Of a DNA stretch of 64,000 nt, positions 30,201 to 37,378 are shown in pieces; the stretch's first letter is position 1; each line of letters starts with the position of its first letter. Position numbers and translations under genes: made by a program. The notes beneath the pieces are model-generated. The model was not told the origin of the DNA. It did not search any database and saw only the letters and a list, made by a program, of their open reading frames with translations. Source of the DNA: Pycnococcus provasolii. Taxonomy: Eukaryota > Chlorophyta > Pseudoscourfieldiophyceae > Pseudoscourfieldiales > Pycnococcaceae. The DNA lies in the NCBI GenBank assembly GCA_938743325.2, contig OW568892.1:434001-498000 (forward strand), in the 5' to 3' direction.

Positions 30201-31926
30201 AACCAAGGTGCCAGATCATCGGCGGGTCAATGCGACTGCACCCCACGCCTCCGCCGTCGCCGCCTCCCACTGACATCCAGATGCAAGCACCTCTTGCGGT
30301 GGAGAGAGCACGCAGCACGCGTGTCAGCTCCCCATGCGCCTTTTCGCTGTCGCCGTGACGATCGCGGTCGAGCAGCGCGATCACCGCGTCGACGATTGAG
30401 CGCGCGCCACGCAGTCGCAAGTGCGGCCAGCCGCGCAGTGCACATCGGTCAATAATGCGCATGGCGTTGTGAAGGATAGATACTTGACCAGCACTCGTGC
30501 CGCCAGCTTCTCGTTGTGTGGCGGTCCACATCTCGAGGCGTTCGATCGCGTGAATCGTTGCAGAGTTTGCGTCCGCAGCAGGCGCAACAAGTGCCGCGAC
30601 GCATGCTGCATTTGTCGCCGCGTCGTCTTCCTTTAGCTGCTCCCATAGCTTGGCGGCACGCCGTGCGTCGGTGTAAGACGACGGCGACATGCCGGCGAGC
30701 GTGGCGCGCTGGACGAGTGCGCGCGCACAGACGAAGCGCATTTCCTGTTCTTCCTGTTCTTCTTCGTCGTCGAGTGTACGAAGAAGATGGTCTAACATTC
30801 TTCGTGCGAGTGCCTCGCAGCCTGGTGTGGCACATGCGCACGTCGCGATCCACGCAAGTACGGGTGCGTCTAAATGCCGATGCCATTCCTCCTCGTCGTT
30901 GCTTGAGCCTGCTAGCTTGCGACACGCCGTCGACGCGTGGCGTGCGCACGCTTCGCTGCACTTTGCGGATGCTGCGAGTACATCCAGTGCGTGCTGCCAT
31001 GCTGCCTTTCCTTCGAGGGTCGCCGTCGCGTCTGCGGCACGCTTCAGCGCGTGCGCGCACGACGAGGTGCTCGAGTCTGCACGATATCTGAGCGCGTCAA
31101 GTGCCATAGCAGCTGCGCGTTCCGGCGGCATGCGTTTCGCCAGCAGAGCTGTTGCTTTTTGTACGGTGTTGGAGTCGGCGTACGCCTTTTCGCGCGCATC
31201 TTGCACGAGTTCCATGGCGGCGTTGACGTTTGCTTCTGCGCACAGCTTAAGGAGCACGCGTGGTGTTGATGTGGCACACGGCGAGTCGGCGCAGGTTGCC
31301 ATCGTCATGCGAAGTATGGTTGCTAGCGCGCCGTCTTCGCCTTCGTCTTCCCTTTGTGCTGCTTGGTATGCTGCGCACGCCGCGAGCGCCGCTTTGTACA
31401 TGTATCTGAATATGCTGTCTTTGTGTTTGTTCGCGGCGTCTTGTCCACATTCGTGCACTCGTTTGTTGCATGCGTCGAGTATGTTCGGGAACTTCGCGGC
31501 AAATTCGTCGATGAGCGCGAAGACGTCGACGTTGGTTTCGGCGTTGTTGTTGTTGTTGTCCTCCTCCTCCTCCTCCTTGGGTAATTTGCTGTTCCCAGAA
31601 GCACAAGTGGAGAAGAGTTCCGCACTGCACACCAAAATAGAGAGACACACCCCGACGACGAGCGCCGACGCCGACGCGTCTGAAGTGCAAGCTTTTGCCA
31701 CCGAAGAATCTGCCTCCCAAGAAGTCCACAGCGCATAAGCATTGGTCAGAGCAGACAAGTGCGCGCGCGACTTGATCAAGGACTTTATCGTGGAGTACGC
31801 ACTCAATCCCTCTTTGAGAGCAGACACTGACAAAGATGACGACGACGAAGATGACGACAAGCACACATCAGACGAGCAGGACAGTGACGAGCAGGGCAGT
31901 GACGACGCTGATCCCCTGGGCGGCAT
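27298..31926 (-). CDS. ESP1: Separase (cohesin-cleaving cysteine protease, C50)
   Basis: CD-clan protease that cuts the cohesin kleisin to trigger sister chromatid separation. The first ATG is 31926 (MPPRGSASSL); upstream codons begin with GTG. The 1542-residue product has a long alpha-helical, Ala-rich N-terminal region with alternating helices (about residues 40-1200), a Lys/Ser-rich internal stretch (RRTKSSSKTRKNSK), and the C-terminal protease domain. The domain shows YYLLNPDGDLMDTQARF, the catalytic dyad His1408 in LFVYVGHGGGQKYF and Cys1435 in SVLMGCSSAKL, then YVAGGAPAVVGCLWDITDGDVDRF. All are hallmark separase blocks. A CxCG...CxCPPC stretch (CQCGLGRTRCQCPPC) near residue 1130 may bind zinc and is not a standard separase feature. 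No securin gene is recognised nearby. Confidence 0.95.
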   Translation of the reverse strand: MPPRGSASSLPCSSLSCSSDVCLSSSSSSSSLSVSALKEGLSAYSTIKSLIKSRAHLSALTNAYALWTSWEADSSVAKACTSDASASALVVGVCLSILVCSAELFSTCASGNSKLPKEEEEEDNNNNNAETNVDVFALIDEFAAKFPNILDACNKRVHECGQDAANKHKDSIFRYMYKAALAACAAYQAAQREDEGEDGALATILRMTMATCADSPCATSTPRVLLKLCAEANVNAAMELVQDAREKAYADSNTVQKATALLAKRMPPERAAAMALDALRYRADSSTSSCAHALKRAADATATLEGKAAWQHALDVLAASAKCSEACARHASTACRKLAGSSNDEEEWHRHLDAPVLAWIATCACATPGCEALARRMLDHLLRTLDDEEEQEEQEMRFVCARALVQRATLAGMSPSSYTDARRAAKLWEQLKEDDAATNAACVAALVAPAADANSATIHAIERLEMWTATQREAGGTSAGQVSILHNAMRIIDRCALRGWPHLRLRGARSIVDAVIALLDRDRHGDSEKAHGELTRVLRALSTARGACIWMSVGGGDGGGVGCSRIDPPMIWHLGSERRSAIARVLRHDSGTDSDTSAAIVDDIDDAGWPAKLIKMDVDTMLEKTCSTADQPHGRMDALERVHVHSLHASHILAAQGDPAAAMRSAMDSHRLARALVAAAPSDDGSLLLQDRAPLEAVAALHLTGCLYERLGADGDAEFCLLEGLEVMRVVCGADEDGAPCAAATCLRRQLATVQARRCNIAKMRDVLAQLPEEERQSRASAVEIQRLIADLTDAVGEEDESLMCLRVAEELERNLLALDVSLATGDEDVHAVSRCVDLADVIAKLLGCAVEEEIKPPPKTSARRTKSSSKTRKNSKAVQSAASTAITPHLASLLSMFAARCVLAAFAATTDGNSSNVESIAERLQCWSRHLGSLPSGMHLEIAALHLAEHRSAVRLTSQCAASDEQEPAPGLAEMRVWLGCEPSTSKKRASSSATSVSRAYAALPSSLRDALEHGCAYPGVYAEACNSASAWLLAQDSSKDAGARCDLAIMCQHEALGASFYAQLRAQRNLSVDAAGGGTLVRRASDAVAEIFREESTGAVVSMSHMPCQCGLGRTRCQCPPCMLVTRCIDGSPAIALRLPTFGEVGDVQAAASSVRDVLRAANEGMKAPVDTKEQRLAWWKGRVALDAKLGQILRHVDEAWLGAWRGVLLGGRGGGGGASLARIADDLVDAARADAPAHASPALARAALSLLADAIAHDATERGEVVAALRSLSGASHVEAASLADELMALGGVDPVPSSTATTTCLVLGMPLSEVPLESLPRLCGKMSAYRISSVNASSLMGCSPREASVSSSYYLLNPDGDLMDTQARFAKLFEGWDGCMGAPPSASAATEALTSRDLFVYVGHGGGQKYFGGARAVRSLSSCASSVLMGCSSAKLVGGGGRYEAGGGPLAYVAGGAPAVVGCLWDITDGDVDRFALEFFDLIGLREESKKKKGGGKQDKKGGSDLGAALGPARAACKLRYLTGAAPVVYGFPISCTV

Positions 31927-32798
31927 GGCTCCAGAGACACACCACACCACGAGTGTGCTCGAGCCGAATGAAGAATGAAGAATGAAGAAAAAGAGGTTGT
32001 TGACTTCGAAACAAAGGAAACCAGAAAGCTGTCAAATGGCGAAGCAGGGCAAACCAAAGTAACCGAACGAATGGGACCTAGGAGGGATCCCCATCCAATC
32101 CCCTCGGCAAGGGAAAAGCAGGTCCCAGAAAGTAGAACAAGGATGGGGCCCTCGACATGCAATGCACCTAGGAGGGATCCCCAAATATATCCCCTCGGCC
32201 AGCGGAAAAGCAGGTCAAACACCCATATAAAGAATGAACTGGACCTAGGAGGGATCCCCCAATTCATTCTCCCCCCCGGGGGAGAAGGCGGGAAGCTCCG
32301 GACAGGCGAACTTTCGAAAGCGCAGAAGGGATCCCAGCACTGCTACCTTTAAAAAATAGGGTAGGCTAGGGTCCATGATGTCACAGACTACGCCCATTTA
32401 TAGAAAACGAACGACCTATCCTATATATAGTCTAAGTAAGTTTACGGGTTCTTATTACTGTACATAGAACAAGAGACCTGTCTTGTGGTACTGTAAGTAG
32501 GGTCGGATTCCAAACAGATGTCTTAGGGAAATAATAGTCCTGACAAAGCACGCACAGCAGGCAGGAATACCCGTTAGTTAGTTCATTCACCCTGAGTGAG
32601 TGAGTGAGTGGTACCTGTATACAACGTGTACGTGTGTACTATTCCGGACGACGTTTGGCCTTGCCTCCAGGGACGACTCTGAACTCGACGTAAGAACTGG
32701 TGTTTTCACCTGTTTGTTAGTTACCCATAAAGGTTTAGTTGGTTGGGATTAGAAATCTTATCTATATAAAGAAGAAGCTTCTTTCCTTTCGTAACAAA
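31927..32798. other. Upstream region of separase / downstream of the Cys-His protein gene
   Basis: No gene. The left half carries three copies of a cctaggagggatcccc module (listed separately). The right half (32350-32790) is A/T-richer, with tgagtgagtgagtg at 32595-32608 and TATA-like words (tatatatag 32423, tatctatataa 32758). Confidence 0.7.
32077..32262. repeat. Three spaced copies of a cctaggagggatcccc module
   Basis: The 16-bp core cctaggagggatcccc starts at 32077, 32167 and 32244 (spacing 90 and 77 bp). The first two copies share the following cccctcgg...gaaaagcaggtc block. The module lies 150-340 bp upstream of the separase ATG. Confidence 0.9.
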
Positions 32799-34520
32799 TC
32801 ACTGCGGCTGACCCGTCAAGACGTTCATCAATACCGTCTCGAGCGTTCTCTGGACCAACGCCGCGGCGATGGGCTTTAGCAGCTGCATCAACGGGTCCTC
32901 GAGCGAATCGGAAGGGGCAGGGGCAGGAGCAGGAGCAGGAGCAGGTTCAAGACCCGAAGGAATCTGCACAAAGCCGCCGGAAGCAGCAGGCATACGAGGT
33001 GATGGCTGCGGTACCTTTGCCGGCGCCACAGGCTTCGGCTTCTGCAGCGGCGGCGGCGGCGGTGGAGGTAATGCGTGCATCTTCGCCTTCGTCAGCCTAA
33101 CAGGTGCCATAGTCATCCTCGTCTTGCCTTCGGTTTGCTGCAAGCTCTCTCGCTGTTCCTTGACACGTCTGAGAGTTGACTGCCGCTCAGTGCGCGAGAG
33201 GCCAGAAGGTGCGGTGTAGCCCGCAATCCGCCCTCGTTCTTGGCACTTGCCGTTGAAGTGGCTGCGTCGCATGGTGCGCCACGGCACGTTGCAGAATCCC
33301 ACGGCGTCAGGAGACCAAGGCACGCAGTGCGGCAGGTCGCAGCGGTACCTCCCCTTCTTCGTGGAACCTGGCACGTACGATCTGTACTTCTTCACCACCT
33401 CCTCCGCGGGCATCATTTTGCGCTCTCGCGAGCCCTGGTCGAAGTACTGCTTCGGCAACTTCGAAAAGTCCACTTTCTCCTCTGGAAGCTGCGGGACGTT
33501 CGTGTTCGTGCCTGACTCGACTCGAGCCGTGCCCACGGCGTTGTGCTCGTACTCGGAGGTATCCCCGCTGCTTCCCGAGTCGTTGTTCGAGATCAGCGGC
33601 CGTTGGTCGCGGTGATAAGTCAGGTGGTCGCCTGCAGGTTGTTCCGCCCGACGTTTCCTCTGTTGCTGTTGTTCTGCACTTCTGGCGGCCGGTGGCGCTG
33701 GCGCTGGCGCTGGCGCGGCCGGTGGCGCAGGGAGCGTGGGCGGTTGTGGCATCGTGGCGGCGGCCTGTGCAAGCGCCTGTAGTATGTGCGGTGGCATCAT
33801 CGGCAGAGCGGCCGCGAACTGTGGCGGTAAATGTGCGGCCATGTTGGTTTGGAGCATGGCTGCGAGGTTCGCCGGGTGAACCATGCTTCCCATGGTGCCG
33901 TTTCCCATATTACCCGTGTTGACGTTGACGTTGAGCGCGGGAGGTGCTGTTGTTGAAACGACGGGCAAGGCCAAAGAGGCAGCGTTGACTGTGTTGTTGG
34001 CTGCTGTGAAATTGCTTGGAAGCTGTAGGCTATTTATTTGTGTTGCCAAGGGATCTCGTACCAAGGTGGTTGGCGAAGGATTGAGAGACTGAGATATATT
34101 CGCAGGTTGAGGACATCCTGCAGATTCTCGTGTCTGCTGATTGAGCTGAGGGATGCCACACGCGGATTGGCACTGCTGAGTCTGCACGACGTGCTGCTGA
34201 AGTCTTGAAGGAAGGCTTGAAGAAGAAAGTCGAACTACTGGCACCCCAGCCTGCTGATTCTGAGCTAGGCCTGAGGAGGGCAACCCGGCGGACACGCGTG
34301 GTTGCTGAGCTCCTGCAATCATCCCCCCTTGCCCAAGCCTTCCCAAACCACCACCACCACCACCTGACGCAACATTGGCAGACATTGGCAGACCACTAAC
34401 ACCACTAACACCACCACCACCACACGCAAGACCGGACACATCCATGCCCTGCAAGGACTGTCCCATGGCAGAACCAACATGCTGAGAGAGAATCATCATG
34501 AAATCATTCTGAGACATCAT
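32799..34520 (-). CDS. Low-complexity protein with a CCCHC Cys/His cluster (unknown)
   Basis: I do not recognise this 573-residue protein. The start is ATG 34520 (MMSQNDFMMILSQHVG). The first 300 residues are Gly-, Gln-, Asn- and Pro-rich and disordered, with Pro-Ala runs. A compact conserved-looking region follows at about 375-450: DFSKLPKQYFDQGSRERKMM, KKYRSYVPGSTKKGRYRC, and a putative metal site C-x4-C-x10-C-x10-H-x4-C (CDLPHC ... FCNVPW ... SHFNGKC). The C-terminus has a polyproline run, a PAPAPAPA run and a final hydrophobic helix (PLMQLLKPIAAALVQRTLE). The composition and single Cys/His cluster suggest a lineage-specific transcription or RNA-binding factor, which is inference only. Confidence 0.75.
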   Translation of the reverse strand: MMSQNDFMMILSQHVGSAMGQSLQGMDVSGLACGGGGVSGVSGLPMSANVASGGGGGGLGRLGQGGMIAGAQQPRVSAGLPSSGLAQNQQAGVPVVRLSSSSLPSRLQQHVVQTQQCQSACGIPQLNQQTRESAGCPQPANISQSLNPSPTTLVRDPLATQINSLQLPSNFTAANNTVNAASLALPVVSTTAPPALNVNVNTGNMGNGTMGSMVHPANLAAMLQTNMAAHLPPQFAAALPMMPPHILQALAQAAATMPQPPTLPAPPAAPAPAPAPPAARSAEQQQQRKRRAEQPAGDHLTYHRDQRPLISNNDSGSSGDTSEYEHNAVGTARVESGTNTNVPQLPEEKVDFSKLPKQYFDQGSRERKMMPAEEVVKKYRSYVPGSTKKGRYRCDLPHCVPWSPDAVGFCNVPWRTMRRSHFNGKCQERGRIAGYTAPSGLSRTERQSTLRRVKEQRESLQQTEGKTRMTMAPVRLTKAKMHALPPPPPPPLQKPKPVAPAKVPQPSPRMPAASGGFVQIPSGLEPAPAPAPAPAPSDSLEDPLMQLLKPIAAALVQRTLETVLMNVLTGQPQ

Positions 34521-34755
34521 ATTCACCAAACGAAAATATATTCACGAAATCTAAGTGAAATCTAAATAAAAAAATCACAAACACAAACACAGTGACAATG
34601 ACAAAGACAAACCACAGGGCCCCGTACCGGGTGTGTACAATGGGATGGGATGGCAAGATGGTGCAAGATGTCGCCCGTCAAGGTGTGCAAATAAATGGGT
34701 TTCGTTGCCAAACCAACGTCTCCCCAAACAAGGCGGGGGGGGAAGTGGAGTGAGC

Positions 34756-35141
34756 ACTTGAAGTCGTGACGTGATCATCACGAAAGCTTCGAGACGCCTC
34801 CGAGGGCAATTGTCACCCCCTTCAAGGCCAAGGCCAAAGGTTGCCCAAGGGACCCGGGTTGCATTTCGTTGCATGGGCAATGCCCTGCAACGAAATTTGC
34901 AAAGTTGCTGGGCAATGCAATGGGCCGTTGACGAGAGTTGCTCAAGATTTCGTTATGCCTCCGAATGCACGTGATGATTCCGTGATGCAATTCCGAGCAC
35001 GCATCTGCCATCGGAAAAAGACCGGGAAGACCCCTTGCCCATGCCAACGGAAGACGAAAGGGCGCCAAGAGGCCTTTTCCCCGGGGTACTTGAAGTCGTG
35101 ACGTGGTCATCTCGAAAGCTTCGAGACGCCTCCGAGGGCAA
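34756..35141. repeat. 54-bp direct repeat pair, 332 bp apart
   Basis: The copies at 34756-34809 and 35088-35141 differ at 2 of 54 positions. Both start acttgaagtcgtgacgtg and end gacgcctccgagggcaa. Confidence 0.92.
34864..34895. repeat. Hairpin-forming inverted repeat
   Basis: Arms tttcgttgca / tgcaacgaaa flank a second pair gggca / tgccc around one central base, giving a 15-bp stem with one bulged t. Confidence 0.85.
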
Positions 35142-35221
35142 CTGGGCAACTTCACTCGGATTAATTGGTGGCCGTTTCCGTTTGTTCGAACTTCGATGCA
35201 ATTTCGTTATGCCTCCGAATG
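34947..35221. repeat. 21-bp direct repeat pair
   Basis: atttcgttatgcctccgaat followed by g occurs at 34947-34967 and 35201-35221, nested in the same repeat patch. Confidence 0.9.
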
Positions 35222-35290
35222 GTCATTGGCATGATGATTGGCGAACTCCGTGATGCTCCTCTTGGCGCCTCTTTCGTCTTCCGTTGGCAT
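35041..35290. repeat. 29/30-bp inverted repeat pair
   Basis: atgccaacggaagacgaaag plus ggcgccaag at 35041-35069 is matched in inverted orientation at 35261-35290 with one extra base. Flanking ggaaaaagacc...cccttg sequence extends the match imperfectly outward. Such a foldback is common in non-autonomous DNA elements. Confidence 0.88.
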
Positions 35291-35885
35291 TGGCAACAAT
35301 GGCAAGGTTCCCAAGGGGTCTTTTTCCGGCCTTTTCCCCAGGGTAAAAGACGGGGTGCCGTTTGACGGAGGCGCTTCGAAGTTCTCTCCGTTCTCTCGAA
35401 GTACTCTAACGAGAGTATAGCCTGGCACCTCGATGTCGACATGCCAACCCATGATAACGAAGCCACCCGAGGAAACACTCGACATCCGTTGGCAACTGCT
35501 GTTGGCAACGAGAGTGCCTCCTTGATAACAAGGGGTTCCCGGGAACTCGATCAGGGAGCATCTTGCCCCCTCCAGCAGAGGTGGGGGAGAATCACGCTAC
35601 CTCAGTCTGAGCAGGCCGGCCTCAAAGCTTCGGAGGCCTCCCCCAAGAAGCCTCCTTCAGACTTCAGAGTACTGTTTGTGCAAAGGGGAAGAAGGGCGCC
35701 TCCTCCCCCCCTCCAGTGGAGGGCCCCCAGGTGGGCTGCCAGGTGGGGGCAGCAGCCTCCCTCAGCCTCAGCCTCAGCCATCATGTTTCGAAGTTTCTTT
35801 GAAGGAAAACCCCTTTCCGAGGCCTTTGCGCTAAAGTTGAGAACTAAAGTTGAGGGCTCCCGTTTCAGTTCGGGGTTTCAGTTTG

Positions 35886-36033
35886 GGTTAGGAATAGGAA
35901 TAGGGGTTAAGGGTTAAGGGTTAAGGGTTAAGGGTTAGGGGTTAAGGGTTAAGGGTTAAGGGTTAAGGGTTAGGGGTTAAGGGTTAAGGGTTAGGGGTTA
36001 GGGGTTAGGGGTTAGGGGTTAGGGGTTAGGGGT
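35886..36033 (+). repeat. Variant telomere-like heptamer array (GGGTTAA / GGGGTTA)
   Basis: About twenty tandem heptamers in two forms, gggttaa and ggggtta, the second form taking over toward the right end. It ends 45 bp before the PIH1 gene start. Confidence 0.95.
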
Positions 36034-36077
36034 TTTCTCCCCCCTTGCTTTTGCGAATCGAATCATTCCTCTTCTTC

Positions 36078-37253
36078 ATGGACTCGTTCCTGGCTGCGAC
36101 GGCGTCGGCGGCGTCGTCGGCGCGCGCACCTCATGAACGCAAGTCCAAATTAGCCGCCGCGCTCGCCGAATCCGCATCCACCTTGCAAGGTGGCGCTGGT
36201 GATGAGTCTCTCAAGAGTCAGTCGGACGAGATCTGGGCGATGCTCGACAACATGGCCGCGGACGATCCTGAGGCGTATGCGAAGTTCATACAAGAACAAA
36301 TGGATGGTGCCATCGCTAGCGTGGATGAGAAAATGAGTTCTGGGCAGAAACAAACGGGCGGCCAGCAAACATCAACGTCGGCATCACCACCGCAAACAAC
36401 CGCAAAGGCGAAGAAACACGCAAAGACGACAAAGAAGAAGGCGCTGTCGACGAGACAGCCTGCTGCCGTCTTTGAAACACCCATGCAAGGGGGAGGACAG
36501 GTTGCGCGCATCAACGTCTGGATCGCCGACGGTGGCGTGGACGCTCCCGAGCTTCCCACCGCACGAGCTCCGGCGGTGGCGTGGGAGGAGGTGCGCGTTC
36601 AAGTCGCCGTGCGCGGAGCGCCGCGCGACGCCAACGGCGTGAAAAACTTCGACGTAGAGGCGCACGAAAAGGCGCTACGGGTGGTTGTCGACGATGCGCA
36701 CGTCGGGTGCGGCGCTTTACGTGCCACCATCGCACAGAGCGCCGCTATGATCGTCGAGCGCACGTTCGGCGCACCGATGCACCGCGAGGCGATGCGATAC
36801 GTCGTTGTCGAGCCGGAACCGGAGCCGGAACCCGCACCGAGAAGCAGTATGCCAGAGCCGAAAATCACGGCAAAGGCGCCGCCGCCGCCGCCGTCGTCAA
36901 CCGACGTGCTTGGTGACAGCCTCAAGTTGCCTGGCGGTGCAGGTGCACTGCCGACGCACAAGCCGTCGTCGAACGAGGAGGAGCCGTTGCTGCGAGAGGT
37001 TACCACGCGCAAGCCAACGGCGACGGCGGCTCGCGTCGAACAAACAACAGACGGCGTTGTGGTGCGCGTCGCGCTGAAAAGTGCGCGCGGGGTGTCGCTC
37101 GAGGTGGTGAACGGCAACACACTCGAAGTGTGCGTGCCAACCTTGGACGAGCCTATACGCGTCACGCTGCCGATCGTCGCCGACGTCGATGGCGTTTCAG
37201 CGAAATTCGACAAGAAGGAGAAGGCGCTCATCGTCAGCGTGAGGCGGAGGTGA
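36078..37253 (+). CDS. PIH1-domain protein, PIH1D2-like
   Basis: PIH1 proteins are HSP90 co-chaperone adaptors, members of R2TP-type complexes and axonemal dynein assembly factors. The start at 36078 (MDSFLAATASAASS) gives 391 residues. The region IWAMLDNMAADDPEAYAKFIQEQM closely follows the PIH1D2 start 'FWNLLDDLAQSDPEGYEKFIQQQL'. A lysine-rich linker precedes the PIH1 core (RINVWIADGGVDAP, KNFDVEAHEKALRVVVDDAHV, AMIVERTFG). The C-terminus is a CS/alpha-crystallin-like beta-sandwich: VVVRVALKSARGVSLEVVNGNTLEV and KFDKKEKALIVSVRRR. The two-domain layout (PIH1-N plus CS) fits the family. RUVBL2, the R2TP ATPase, is in the same window. If the dynein role holds, it suggests a flagellate stage; this is inference. 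Confidence 0.85.
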   Translation: MDSFLAATASAASSARAPHERKSKLAAALAESASTLQGGAGDESLKSQSDEIWAMLDNMAADDPEAYAKFIQEQMDGAIASVDEKMSSGQKQTGGQQTSTSASPPQTTAKAKKHAKTTKKKALSTRQPAAVFETPMQGGGQVARINVWIADGGVDAPELPTARAPAVAWEEVRVQVAVRGAPRDANGVKNFDVEAHEKALRVVVDDAHVGCGALRATIAQSAAMIVERTFGAPMHREAMRYVVVEPEPEPEPAPRSSMPEPKITAKAPPPPPSSTDVLGDSLKLPGGAGALPTHKPSSNEEEPLLREVTTRKPTATAARVEQTTDGVVVRVALKSARGVSLEVVNGNTLEVCVPTLDEPIRVTLPIVADVDGVSAKFDKKEKALIVSVRRR

Positions 37254-37378
37254 AACGAATCAAACAAAATCGATTTTACCGCTGTGTCTGTAACTTGTGT
37301 ACTGATTGATGATAATACAAATAAATCTTACAAATCTTACAATGGCCACTTGTTGTTGTTTTATTTCAAGTCTTTGTT

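Larger units (their letters stand above)
34521..36077. other. 1.5-kb repeat-rich gap without a gene
   Basis: Contains a mixed direct and inverted repeat patch (34756-35290), a perfect-armed hairpin (34864-34895), Pro/Gly-coding-like C-rich blocks (35565-35780) and a telomere-variant array (35886-36033). The frames here are products of the repeats and show no domain. Confidence 0.7.

Noticed and set aside
30689-31738. 349-codon plus-strand frame opposite separase
   Set aside because: Ser/Ala-rich antisense shadow of the helical N-terminal region of separase; no domain.
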